A stretch of 23,384 bases of DNA from Gracilaria vermiculophylla (Eukaryota; Rhodophyta; Florideophyceae; Gracilariales; Gracilariaceae): contig JAHNZQ020000308.1 of assembly GCA_019155205.2 (NCBI GenBank), positions 5,886,330-5,909,713 on the forward strand. Reading direction: 5' to 3'. The notes under the pieces are model-generated. The model was not told where the DNA came from. It saw nothing but the letters and a program-made list of their open reading frames with translations, and ran no database searches. Below are positions 1 to 9,758 of the stretch, piece after piece. Both the position numbers and the translations under genes were made by a program. The first letter of the stretch is position 1. Each line of letters begins with the position of its first letter.

Positions 1-1349
1 AGTACTTAAAATCTGAGGCTGAAGAAGAAAGGGACATGATGACAATTGCTGCAATTGACTCCATCATCAAGAAGGAAGTTGCCATGGACATGACGGATAC
101 TTCTTCTCGCTCAAGAATGAAGCATCTGTTTACGTGCTATGTGTCCACGCTCCGTCGAAATGGCCTCACATGGGTCATGAAAGATCATCCCAAACTTGCA
201 GTTAAACATCTATTGTCAGCAATTAAACCGCGCGCTCTACAACAACGTCTAGAACATGATTTGAAGCTCACATACCACTCCCACAGAAAGGATGTGAAGG
301 CTTTCATGCAACACGCAATGAAAGTCGCCGAAGCATTCCAGATCGTTGACAACGGACCGCCAACCAGACACCGGAATCAGCAACCACACAGACACGGTGC
401 TGTAAATCGACATAATGCTTCGTCTAGCCAGAAAGACAAGAATCCATCTGCCTCAACAGCCTTTTCATCCACCGGACCTAGGAGAGCCAGAACTTCGACG
501 CGACCGCCTCCGCCTTGTCCATATCCACTATGCAAAGAAACAGAAGAGCGACACTGGATTGACGACTGCACCCAAGTGACCGATGCTGAGAAATTTGCGA
601 TGAGAGCAGAACTAGCAGCAAAGAAAGCAGCAGATGGACCGGCACAAAACACACGCTCTCAAAGGTACAGAGCAAACCAGAAAAACACCGGAACTGTTGG
701 TCGTTTGAAGCCAACCATTCACGCAGACTCTACCGCTTGCTCTATATCTGTTTCTGATGGAATGATTTCGATTCCCACTTCTGGCAGGTGTGATGACGGC
801 AGTGATGACAGTATCGTCTCACCCAAGCTGGCTGAAGCGGTAGCCCTCAAAGGCGTGGGAAAGATTACAGCAATCGACAAAGTCAGCCTGGCAGTGGCTC
901 TGAAGTAAGATGGAAAGCAAGATGCCGAATGTTTCACGTTCTCGCGAACCTGGACTGTGCCGAGGACAATTCTTCACCTCGCCTACGGAGCCCTGGCTCT
1001 CATGAACATATCCTTTCTCATTGCAGACGACGATTTGGCATGCGAACATCTCCTTATCGGAAGGCCAGTATTGCATCACCTCCGAGTTGACATGCACACC
1101 CTTCTCGACAACAATAGGTTTGCGCTGAATGGATCCGACTATTCTACAGTGGGCAACCCCACCTCAATAGAAACCAGTGGTTATGTAAGTCGGCTCATGA
1201 TCGCGCGGCTAAACGACCCCCATCCTGCACCCAATCCTGCCAAAGCAGATCCAGCTCGCCCGCGAGTAGTCTACGACATCGTGCGACAAGCGCACACGAG
1301 GGCAGCTGCGGAAGGTGGACGACGCGTCGCCTTCGGGCCGGCACAGTAA
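1..1349 (+). pseudogene. Ty3/gypsy gag-protease relic (5' end outside window)
   Basis: The frame is open from base 3, so the real start lies left of the window; the ATG at 36 is only the first one visible. Codons to 905 give a Gag-like protein: a helical capsid-like part (residues about 30-100), a Ser/Pro/Arg-rich linker, then a zinc-knuckle-like CPYPLC...H...C motif near residue 165. The retroviral-type aspartic protease follows. Its active site reads CDDGSDDSIVSPKLAE, where the family has D-S/T-G; the middle residue is Asp. An in-frame TAA at 906-908 interrupts the protease. The same frame then continues with recognisable protease C-terminal sequence (AECFTFSRTWTVP, LLIGRPVLHHLRVD) to a stop at 1347-1349. 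Such proteins package the RNA and cut the polyprotein of an LTR retrotransposon. The copy looks dead. The homologous part ends near 1320, where it meets an opposite-strand gypsy fragment. Confidence 0.8.
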
Positions 1350-2105
1350 ACCAACGGGTCAGGAGGTCTGCCCAGACTTTCTCTTCGCCGTTGATGTGGT
1401 AGTGTGTGTAGTTCTACACGCTCAGCTTCATAGGACGACGAAGGACTTTGCGTAGCGTCACTGAAGACGGCCAAGGGGTCAAAGATGAATTTGAGGTTAT
1501 TGTGGTACGTGTGACGATATCTGAAAGAACGATGACGAGCCAGTGCACGCGGTCGAGAGTGTTCATTACGGCAAACTTCTCTTTCTCCAGCACAGACCAG
1601 CCGACCTGCATCCTGTCGAACCTGCAGGACAGGAATGACAGAGACGCGTGGCACAGCTCTTTATGAGGGCGCATGACGTCCGGCATGGGCACTTGGGTGA
1701 CGATCCCAGCCCAGACCAAATCGTACGAGTCGATATACACGCAGAGACGTTTCGTAGTATCTCGATGCGCGGGCGTGACCTGGTTGGCCAGCGCTTTCTT
1801 GCAGTCTTCAAACGCGTCCAACTCCGTCTTACCCCAGCCGTGGGAGGTCAGGAGGAGACTGCTCAAGGCGTGCTTTGTCCGCTTGTTCGTGAGGACGTAA
1901 GCATTGGAGAGCAATAAAGATTCGATGGAATCTACTCCAGTCATGCAACGTATTTGGAGAGAGCTCATTGCATAGAATTCTGTAGCCGCAAATAGGCCAG
2001 TTTCTCTGGGGAAGGTACCTAAATAGAACTGTGTTTCTCGGTGTTTTGTATTTAGAAGGGAAAAATGCTGGTGGTTATGTTCATGTAACTCTATGCTGTG
2101 ATACG
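1280..2105 (-). pseudogene. Ty3/gypsy RT C-terminus and RNase H relic
   Basis: Read right to left, this fragment begins in the RT connection region (NKRTKHALSSLLL, GWGKTELDAFEDCKKAL). It then enters RNase H: first Asp region KRLCVYIDSYDLVWAGIVTQ (about 1745), Glu region WSVLEKEKFAVMNTLDRVHW (about 1590), a TYHNNLKFIFDPLAV block near 1500 where the family has TDHNNL (the third acidic residue is now Tyr), and the C-terminal NGEEKVWADLLTRW near 1380. At least two frameshifts separate these blocks, and a TAG precedes the last one. It lies tail-to-tail with the plus-strand gag-protease relic, with no RT core between them. The two are therefore separate fragments or the product of an inversion. The family assignment is firm; both limits are approximate. 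Confidence 0.78.
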
Positions 2106-2902
2106 ATGTAGTTGCTGAATACTGTTGTTCTTTAAAGTTAGCTGGCTGGGAAAGGAAAGGCCCGTGTTCAATTAAAAGAGCCAATGAACTACCTATACAT
2201 ATTTTTCGTGTTCACGTTTGAAATGAATTGTCAGGAAAACACTTCTGAAGACCATGAAACAGTCTTTTCTCCATCTTATAAATATGTGTAAGCACGCATA
2301 AGAGTTTCTTCGTCAAATGTTTTTTTGCTTTTACAATGAATTTATAAATCTTTTTCTCATGACTGAATGCCTGAAGGATGTGGTTGATGAACAGAATCTC
2401 TTTATTGTATTTGAAAATACTCATACGCTCGCTTTGTGCATCTGACATCTAACTTGCGTTAAGATTCAACAACTTGTAATTGACGATCCCATCAAAAAAA
2501 CAGCGAGGTACGCCCCATTGTTTACTAAACTACAAGATGAATTTCAAACAGATGGAATATAGAGAGAAGACAGGTGAGCACGTCGGCAAGCGTGACCTAT
2601 CATTACGCTGTTCACTGATATATTTCAAAACCTCTTATGAGCCCGTAAAGCTTAAGTATGTGTTTATCGAGTACTCTTGAGATAACGATAGCAAACAATA
2701 GGGTCTAGCTGTGCGATCAAGCGTAGATGTGACATTGAAAGCAGTCAAACGCAGTCTCATGTATGTCAAGAAGGTGTTTTTCTCATTAGATACTTCTAAG
2801 TGCCACTCAAGTGCTATAATATATTCTTTGCTCGTTCTCGTCCCTCGATTGTGTACCTTTGAGTCGCTGCGGCTTATCCATACGGGAGTTTATGTTACGT
2901 GT
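2106..2902. other. AT-rich stretch without recognisable gene
   Basis: I find no transposon domain here. The longest ATG-started frame is 2448-2212 on the minus strand (78 codons, lysine-rich, ending KCFPDNSFQT). It matches nothing I know and is not supported as a gene. The stretch runs up to the left LTR of the nested gypsy element. Confidence 0.4.
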
Positions 2903-3335
2903 TGGATTACGAGATCGGTTTAGTCGTTGATATGAATTGAGGTAGACTTAGTTTGCTTAGTTCCAGGTACCCAGAAACCACTTGGCCACGTCTCTCGGTG
3001 GTAGTTGTTGAGGATGATAGTCGAAGATTCCGGGCAACCGGAAAAGATGCCAGAAACGTATCCAGATAGACACTCGAGCAGAAAGACCAATGGGGCACTA
3101 CAAAAGGACGCAAACTCATTGAATGGCAGCACTCTTCTACTTCGTGCTCAATTTCAGAGAGACTGACATTGACAATAGCTCGAAACGTGGGTGAAGTTAT
3201 GCCTTAAATATGGGACGGCGGAGCTACATACAACCTGCCTAATCATAATTTCTGATTATCCCAGATAGTTTACACTAGTACAGAGAATTGCCACGACGCA
3301 CTGCACAAAGAATGTAGAAAGGTCACCCATTTCCA
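2903..3335 (-). repeat. 3' LTR of the nested gypsy element
   Basis: This 433-bp repeat matches 14218-14668 in the same orientation. Shared blocks include agaaacgt...agatagac/gaatagac, the ctacaaaaggacgcaaa / ccacaaaaggacgcaaa block (3098 and 14413), and agctacatac followed by cctgcct. It starts TGGATTACGAG and ends CCA on the plus strand. Identity is about 70-75% by eye with several indels. The purine-rich minus-strand sequence just inside (plus 3336-3360) is a possible polypurine tract. The right-hand end is less certain than the left because the copies diverge there. Confidence 0.75.
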
Positions 3336-3426
3336 TTTGTGAGTTCTTTTGCCCATTTTTGGCATGTTTCATTATCCAAGTAAATTGCCGTCGTCTGCAT
3401 TAAGCTCTCACCCTAAATGGAACTAT

Positions 3427-4379
3427 TTAAATCATGTTGAGAAGAGGTTCCAAAGACTTTCCGGATGCAGAAAGTTCTTCATATGTGACCAGGACTTCGA
3501 AATCACCGTCAAAGTCCAGAATATATTTAGTCCTGTCCAGGTAATACCAGACTCCGTCAAGGAAGTCGGGGAGCTCTTACATATGCGAAGAAGTGCCCAC
3601 GAAGACATAAGCATAAAGCTTGATTGTAGAGATGTATATATCTTCTGTCTTGAATTTGTGGGTGCTCGAAAAATAAATATAGTCAGCTAGCACCGCTATA
3701 AGGCGCCTTGGCCCAACTCATTTGGCAGAAATTTTAGTCCTTCGGCCTTAGGTCTGCGCAACAACATCATTGTCAGCAATGATGAGGTTGAAATTGAATA
3801 CACCTGTCTCTTTGTTGTGACGTTGTATTGCTTTCTTCCTTTACTTAAACCACTATACTTATACCAATCTATGCATTTCCAAGAGCGAATGTTGTAGCTC
3901 GACGATCTCCAGATCATGTAGAACTCGAGCATCGTCGCTTGACGTGGCATAAATATATTTCAAAGCTATAAGACTCAGTTGCAAAGAGTTTCTTGGTTCT
4001 ATACCAGTTTGCACCTTATCAGGCCCTCTATAACCTAGCCGGCGTGCAGGAGTACTATTGATTTTACTCTGTATCGCTGGAATATCTGATCGCCACTCAG
4101 ATTAGGGGATCATGAATTAAGTGCTTAATGCACGCATAATTTGAAGATTTTACTTCCACACTGCTTCCACGTATCCATTTGACCACGGAACGTAAGGAAT
4201 CGAAAAATTGGACATAGCACCCAAGGTCCTAGCTAGAATCTCAATAAACTGGTTCTCAAAGCTAGTGCCTTGATCAAAGAACCATGACAGTACTGGAACG
4301 AATAAAGTGAAGTACTCAAAAAGTACTTCAGCAGTAGTCTCAGCATCTGTCTTCTCAATGAAACGGAGAAAACAATTAG
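3427..4379 (-). pseudogene. Gypsy integrase core, C-terminus and chromodomain-like tail (part 2)
   Basis: This continues the integrase interrupted by the copia element. Read leftward from 4379: KTDAETTAEVLFEYF, then WFFDQGTSFENQFIEIL with the second catalytic Asp, then IPYVPWSNGYVEAV with the catalytic Glu (about 4180). After several in-frame stops come WRSDIPAIQSKINSTPARR (near 4060) and a WVGPRR-like block, where the W codon is now TGA (near 3710). The last block, DGDFEVLVTYEELSASGKSL with EPLL after it, resembles the end of a chromodomain as carried by chromoviral gypsy integrases. It ends at TAA 3429-3427, 92 bp from the LTR. The chromodomain call rests on a short degraded block. Confidence 0.75.
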
Positions 4380-4657
4380 TGTAAATAGGTGTAGTACAGA
4401 GCTGAGGATAAACTTGAGTAAACGCACTGTTGTTTTATCTCGATGACTCGGTTTGACTTCTATCATTCATCAAACCTGGTCTGCAATTCTTTCTTATATA
4501 GTGTTCTCATAATGTTCTATAGCCTTCTAGAACTTCTAATAGTTTCTATCATAAAGCATAAAATACTTCTACATAATTTCTTCTATAGAACCTTCTAGAA
4601 GTCCCTAGATATTAGCAGTTTCTAGTTGCTTCCTAGAAGCTTCTGGATGCTTCTACA
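4380..4657 (-). repeat. 3' LTR of copia element
   Basis: This 278-bp copy matches 8811-9088 with about 14 substitutions and no gaps. The first five LTR bases on the coding strand (TGTAG) contain the pol stop codon. The repeat is rich in GAA/TTC modules (exact GAAnnTTCnnGAA at 4588-4600) and has a TATATAAG box (plus 4493-4500). A more diverged relative is at about 21800-22083. Confidence 0.93.
4588..4600 (-). promoter_or_regulatory. Heat-shock-element-like array in copia 3' LTR
   Basis: The sequence gaaccttctagaa fits GAAnnTTCnnGAA, three perfectly spaced alternating nGAAn units, the core of a heat shock factor site. The identical 13-mer is in the other LTR at 9019-9031. Function is inferred from pattern alone. 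Confidence 0.4.
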
Positions 4658-7600
4658 AAACCCTCTCCCAACTTGATAACTGCTTAAGACCCAACATGTC
4701 CATAAAAAACCAATTCTTGTTCTTCTCTAGAGACTTTGTAAAAATATCAGCTGCCATATGTTCGGTAGGACAGTATGTAATTTTCACTTCTTCATTTTTC
4801 AAGCAGTCCTGAATATAGAAATACCGTATAGCAATATGCTTCGATTTTTTATGGCATTCTTCCATTTTTGAAATTGCAATTGTAGACTGGTTGTCAACAA
4901 AAAAATTGAATAGCTTGTTTTACAGAAGTTTTAAGATCCTTCATGATTTTTGCCAACCATTTCCCTTCTTTGACTGCCTCTGTAACTGCAAATAATTCGG
5001 CCTCTGTGGATGACAATGCCACACAATTTTGCTTTCGACTGATCCACTTCAGTAAACAATTTCCATAAAATGCAGCATATCCAGAACCTGATTTTCTATT
5101 TTCCGTATTATCCCAACTGGCATCTCTGTAGACATCTAGTGACGGGTTGGTAAATGTTTTGTAGACGAGACAAAAATCTTTTGTCTTCTGCACATACCTA
5201 AGAACCCTTTTGCATGATTTCGAATGCTCTGTGCAATGCTCTTCAGAAAGCGGACTTAATTTTCCAACTGCACTTGCTAGATCAAGACGCGTCCATAGCG
5301 AAAGATACAAAAGTGAACCGATTCATTCTCTGTAGCGAACGCCCGTAATTATTTCATCAGTTCCACATTTTTGTAAAGTACTGTTCGCCTCCAAGGGTGT
5401 ATTAATTTCCTTGCAGTTCTTCATATTAAATCGTCTAAGCACAGTTCTTGCGTAGGCACTTTAACATAATTTCAGAATTCCTTTTTCTCGATTTTAGTCG
5501 ATTTCAATGCCTAGTACATGCCGAGTTTCTCCAAGATCTTTCATTTGGAATTTAGACCTTAGTTCATGCTTCACAAAACTTAACACCTTTGGACTTTCAC
5601 TTGCCAGTACTATATCATCGATATATAGTGAAATAAATACTTCATGGTCATCAATATTTGCGACAAATATTCCACTGTTTCCATAAGCTTTCGAAAATTT
5701 CATGTTGCTCAAAACCGAGCTAATAATTTTACACCACACTCTTGGCGCCTGTTTTAGTCCATATATTGCCTTCGTTAGCTTGCAGACGTGATTAGGATTT
5801 TTGGGAGTCAAGAAAACTCTCAGGCTGTTCCATAAAAATTTCTTCCTCCAACACTCCATTTAATAACTCTGTTTTAACATCAATCTGGGTGATGAAAATT
5901 TTTCGTTGGAGTGCTACAGCCAGCATAGTCCTTAAAGAAGCCATGCGTACAACGGGAGCGTACATGTCAAAATAATCAATTCCATATTTTTGCTGATACC
6001 CTTTGAACACCAGTCTTGCCTTAAATAATTTCTCTTGATTCTTGATTTCGGTTTTTATCTTGAAAACCCATTTTGGTTGCAAAATATGCATGTCTGACTT
6101 TCGAGGGACCAGATTCCAGTATAATTCTCGTATAAAGAATTAATTTCTCTTTCCATTGCAGATGTCCAATATTGTTTCTGAACCCCTGACATGGCCTCCT
6201 GTACATTATTTGATTCTGTTTCGTCTGCAGACATCATTACTGCACCGGAAGCAGTATCCTCATTTTCATCAGCATGCTTATATGTGAGCCATGTTGGCTG
6301 TCTTCTAGTTCTCCCACTTCTCCGGGGGATAATTTCTGGTGCTTGCTCATTTTCTGGAGGTGGGTTGTAAGCCTCAGAATTTGCCAAATCATTTTCCTTA
6401 CTAGTGTTCAACATTACTTCTTCTTCTTTTGAGTTTTCTGGTTCAAAAGAAATTTCTTCTTCCATTGACATTATTTTTGGGGCTTCTAGAAATTTTACCG
6501 TTCCACTTACAACCACTCTGCTGGTTGAATCGTCCATTAAGCGATAAATTCTACCTTCGTATCCCGAAAATGTACACGGCCTTGACTTGGCCCCCCATTT
6601 CTTTCTATGGTCATTTGAAATAAAAACATAGGCCTTGCACCAAAATACTTTGAGATGAGAAATATTTGGTTTCTTTCCGAACCATTTTTCATGAGGACTG
6701 CAATTTCTTAGAAGTTTTGTAGGAACAAAATTCCTAATCATATTTGCAGTTTGGATAGCTTCAGCCCAAAACGTTCTGGGAATGTTCTGAAAGTAAAGCA
6801 TACATCTTGCTTTTTCACAAAGTGTTCGGTTACTTTTTTCCGCCACACCATTCCGTTGTGGTTGGTGTGCTTCAGTACCCTCGTGGATGATACCTTTGTG
6901 TTTGAAATAATTTTCAAATGCCTCAGAAAAATATTCTCCTCCTCTATCAGTTCTAATTCGTTTAATAGAAATTCCTTCTTCATTTTCCACCATAGTCAGA
7001 AATTCTCGGGTTTTTTCAAATGCTTCGTTTTTGATACGGAGAAAATACACAAATGATTTTCTTGTGTAATCATCAGTGAAGTTTATGAAATACAATTTTC
7101 CTCCTTTTGATTTTGTACTCATAGGTCCACAAAGATCCGTGTGTATGAGTTCTAATTTTCCCTTTGATTGAAAATTTCATAATGACGGAAATGATTTTGA
7201 ACTCATTCTCCCAAGTACACATCCCTTGCATGTACTTATATCTTTTTGCTCCAATTTTTCTGGAACACCATCTGCAGTTTTCTTCGATACGATTTGGTTC
7301 AAGACTGATTTTCCAGCATTTCCTAGTCTGGCATGCCAAAGTTCTTGCTCCGATATAGTGGCTGAGTACGTTTATGGTACATACTTTTCCTCGATCTTCT
7401 TGGAGCTCTTAAAGCAGTGGGTAGAATTTTCTTTCTTGACCTGAAGGAGTTTTTCATTTGAATGTTTGGATAGAACGGTGCACCACCCTTTTTGAAAATA
7501 AATTCGATGTCCGCGTTCATCAATTTTCCCAATAGATAAAATGTTCGTAGCAATTTCCGGGACAAATAAAACATCTTGCACAGGCAGTGTCTTCATAGAC

Positions 7601-8533
7601 CCATTCATAGAAATTTCCATAAGTATGCTTCCCTTTTCTGTTGAGTTGACGTGGGTTCCATCTCCTAGTCTGATGGTAACTGGCTCAGGTTTTTTTAAAG
7701 TTTCCTCCATAAACAACTTTCGATTATTGGTCATGTTAAAAGGATGCACCAGAGTCCATATACCATGTTCCATAGATTTTTCTTTGGTCTTGTTCAGCCA
7801 TCAAAAACTTTCCGGAGGACGTGTTGCTCGTATCGGGCTGTGTAGAATTTTTCGTATCCTTTTTGCGTTTTCTACAGTGCGCACTTTTGTGCCTTTTCTT
7901 TCCACAGTAGTGAAAGATATAGGGAAATTTGTATTTTTGCTTGTTGACTTTTCCATGTAGGAGACTTCCGGATTTTTCTTGCTCTTCAGAAGATTTTTGC
8001 CTGGACTCTTCACGCAAAATTCTAGCGTGGATTTCTTCAATGCTTAGCTACTCAGCTATATTTTCCAATGTAACAACCAAACTTTCATAGATTTTTGGTA
8101 AGCTACGCAATAATCTCATAATATATTCTTCTTTTGTTTTATCCATCACGAGCTTTTTCAATTTGGTTTTGAGACGTTTTAATTCTTCTATATGTTGTTT
8201 GGCTGATTCTCCCTCGTGGAGCCTTTTTGACGTAAAGTGCTCCTCCGGGTCCATTTTGTTCGCCATACCCTTATTTTCGTACACTTCTGCAAGGGCGTTC
8301 CAGGCTTCTGTACCGGTTTTGCATGACTCAACATAGACGTTTTGATTATCATCGACTGATAAACAAATATCTATTAATGCTTTCTCATTAGCAGTAGCAT
8401 TATTTTCCTCTTCTCCTACAGCTTTCCAATACCCCTTCTTCTTAAGGTAATTTGTCATGCCAAATTTCCAAGAGAAATAATTATCTCCATTAATTATCTC
8501 TATTTTGAACGTGCTTTTCTCTCCTATATCCAT
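4653..8533 (-). pseudogene. Copia gag-pol polyprotein pseudogene
   Basis: Start ATG 8533-8531 (MDIGEKSTFKI), just inside the 5' leader. Domains in order: UBN2/copia-type Gag (8533-8048); zinc knuckle near 7905, where YIFHYCGKKRHKSAHC has Phe for the first Cys; protease MDSGAS (about 7755); pre-integrase domain LWHARLGN...CKGC (about 7340-7210), with Asn for the second His; integrase with D, D, E all present (HTDLCGP, TDRGGEYF, NGVAEKSNRT; about 7150-6830); RT from PKWVFK (6075) to SLYIDDIVLAS (about 5620); RNase H with YRDASW, SSTEAEL and VDNQSTI (about 5150-4885). Lesions: stops at 8050-8048, 7374-7372, 7179-7177, 5496-5494, 5463-5461 and 5325-5323; indels near 7738-7741 (+1), 6105-6109 (-1), 5798-5806 (+1) and 4899-4905 (+1). 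The terminal TAG (4655-4653) lies inside the LTR. The pol active sites survive although the frame is lost. Confidence 0.93.
4658..4669 (-). other. Polypurine tract of copia element
   Basis: On the coding strand GGGAGAGGGTTT directly abuts the TG of the 3' LTR, where plus-strand DNA priming is expected. It also encodes the last residues of pol (ERVL). Confidence 0.8.
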
Positions 8534-8791
8534 GTTTCTTGTTGACGTGAATTAACGAATTTCGATTTTCGGAAATGACACAGCGTACTGTACTGTAAGG
8601 TCAATTACGGTTTTTGACTGTTTTTGACGGTTTTGCCCGATTCTGATGGCACGGTTTTTAAAATTCTGATTTCTGTACTGGACGATTCTTTGATTTTCGT
8701 ACAACCTCGAACTTCTACGATGTTATTTGGATTCTAAGTTCACAGCCGACTTCAAAGCTGTTGTACTGACGACGGGGTTGACTTATGCGTA

Positions 8792-8807
8792 GTCTGGGCC
8801 AATAACA
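8792..8807 (-). other. Copia primer binding site, initiator tRNA-Met half-molecule type
   Basis: Three bases inside the 5' LTR the coding strand reads TGTTATTGGCCCAGAC. The Drosophila copia PBS, which pairs with the anticodon-arm end of a cleaved initiator tRNA-Met, reads GGTTATGGGCCCAG. The match is close, with a T replacing G in the centre. The comparison sequence is from memory, so the exact tRNA is an inference. Confidence 0.65.
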
Positions 8808-8923
8808 TATTGTAAATAGGTTTAGTACAGAGCTTAGGATACACTTGAGTAAACGCACTGTTGTTTTATCTCGATGACTCGGCTTGACTTCTATCATTCA
8901 TCAAACCTGGTCTGCAATTCTTT

Positions 8924-8931
8924 CTTATATG
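8924..8931 (-). promoter_or_regulatory. TATA-like box in copia 5' LTR
   Basis: The coding strand reads CATATAAG; the other LTR has TATATAAG at the same place (plus 4493-4500), and the diverged LTR near 21955 has TATATATG. A conserved AT box in three copies, about 90 bp downstream of the GAA/TTC array, fits an LTR promoter. Confidence 0.5.
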
Positions 8932-9018
8932 ATGTTCTCATAATGTTCTCTAGTCTTCTAGAACTTCTAATAGTTTTTATCATGAAGCATAAAATACTTC
9001 TACATAATTTCTTCTATA

Positions 9019-9031
9019 GAACCTTCTAGAA
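9019..9031 (-). promoter_or_regulatory. Heat-shock-element-like array in copia 5' LTR
   Basis: The same 13-mer GAAnnTTCnnGAA as at 4588-4600, unchanged although the LTRs differ at about 5% of sites. It lies about 90 bp upstream of the TATA-like box. Other GAA/TTC pairs (ttctagaa, gaagcttc) lie close by. HSF control is a guess. Confidence 0.4.
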
Positions 9032-9088
9032 GTCTCTAGATATTAGCAATTTCTAGTTGCTTCCTAGAAGCTTCTAGATGCTTCAACA

Positions 9089-9585
9089 ACAGGAATAGCC
9101 AAAAAAATTGTCCTTGAGTACGACTCTGTACAGCTTTTCATGGGGCGACTCGCCGATAGATAAGTAGTCAAGATGTCACAACTCACATACGTTTTTGGCA
9201 TGGACTTAATATCCAAGAGAACGGCGAAACTTATAAGCAGTGGCGGACGGTAAACAAACAAGAAAACGTTTTACGAATTCCCTGATGTCTTCTTCCAGAG
9301 TGTTTCAGATCATCTTCTTTTTGATGAACAAACAGATAGTCGTACATTCAAGATGCCCGCAATATTCACAGTGTGCAGAAAGCGCCATGCGTAACTGCAA
9401 TTCTTGATCATTCTCATGTATGTCAGGTATGTACTGTACTTTTTTTTTAAATTTTTTCACAGCGAAAAGTCAATGGAAAAGGGGGTAGAGGATTCCATGC
9501 AGCTGGAACTTTGTGTGAAATCGGAACCATCAGGAGGAGGATCTTTCTTCTGCGACTCGTATATGACAGCTAAAAAAGGTAACTT
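9089..9585 (-). pseudogene. Gypsy integrase zinc-binding domain and start of core (part 1)
   Basis: Read leftward from about 9560: a linker (ESQKKDPPPDGSD), then VQYIPDIHENDQELQLRM (about 9460-9405). The HHCC zinc-binding region has AHCEYCGH supplying both His, but FVKRFLVC has Phe where the first Cys belongs. Then come YKFRRSLGY and HLDYLSIGESPHEKLYRVVL, which carries the first catalytic Asp near 9160. The frame contains at least three stops. It breaks off at the copia 5' LTR (9088) and resumes at 4379, which places the copia insertion between the first and second catalytic aspartates. Confidence 0.78.
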
Positions 9586-9586
9586 C

Positions 9587-9660
9587 TGTTAGAAAAACAG
9601 ATGAGCTACTTGTGCAATACTCTCTGTGTAACGCAAATAGCTCATCTGTTTTTTCTAACA
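9587..9660. repeat. Long hairpin: 22/23-nt inverted repeat with 29-nt loop
   Basis: The left arm 9587-9608 (tgttagaaaaacagatgagc + ta) is the reverse complement of the right arm 9638-9660, apart from one extra A/T in the homopolymer. The loop is 9609-9637. It lies in the gypsy RNase H-integrase linker. A related 40-bp sequence is at 17623-17667. It may be a MITE end, a foldback insertion, or partly native linker sequence. Confidence 0.7.
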
Positions 9661-9758
9661 ACTCCGGCCTGTCTTCTGTCAGCAGGGGTACTTAAATGGC
9701 ACTTAAGCGCAGTGCAGAAGTAGTACCATATCCTGGAGCAGCCGAACGAGCGAGGATA

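Larger units (their letters stand above)
4380..9088 (-). mobile_element. Ty1/copia LTR retrotransposon, structurally complete, coding-dead
   Basis: The element is 4,709 bp with two 278-bp LTRs (4380-4657 and 8811-9088), both TG...CA on the plus strand. By hand count they differ at 14 positions with no gaps (about 95% identity). Inside are a primer binding site (8792-8807), one gag-pol reading path (8533 to 4653) in the copia order gag-PR-IN-RT-RH, and a polypurine tract (4658-4669) abutting the 3' LTR. It sits inside the integrase core of an older gypsy element. The flanking 5-mers (attag at 4375-4379, acagg at 9089-9093) share only two bases, yet omitting five bases at the junction keeps the gypsy frame, which fits a decayed 5-bp target duplication. 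Six stops and four 1-base indels kill gag-pol. Confidence 0.93.
8811..9088 (-). repeat. 5' LTR of copia element
   Basis: 278 bp, same length as the copy at 4380-4657. On the coding strand it begins TGTTGAAGC where the partner has TGTAGAAGC. Transcription would run leftward: GAA/TTC-rich U3, then a TATA-like box, then leader and gag start at 8533. Confidence 0.93.

Noticed and set aside
2212..2448. 78-codon minus-strand ATG frame
   Set aside because: No homology recognised and no supporting context; lysine-rich content is expected from AT-rich sequence.
4233..4466. Minus-strand frame also echoed at 8715-8897
   Set aside because: The shared peptide is the translation of LTR sequence (MIEVKPSHRDKTTVR), not a gene.
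6751..7056. 101-codon plus-strand open frame
   Set aside because: Antisense to the copia integrase core, whose DDE motifs are clear on the other strand.
7541..7960. 139-codon plus-strand open frame
   Set aside because: Shadow of the copia gag-protease coding strand.
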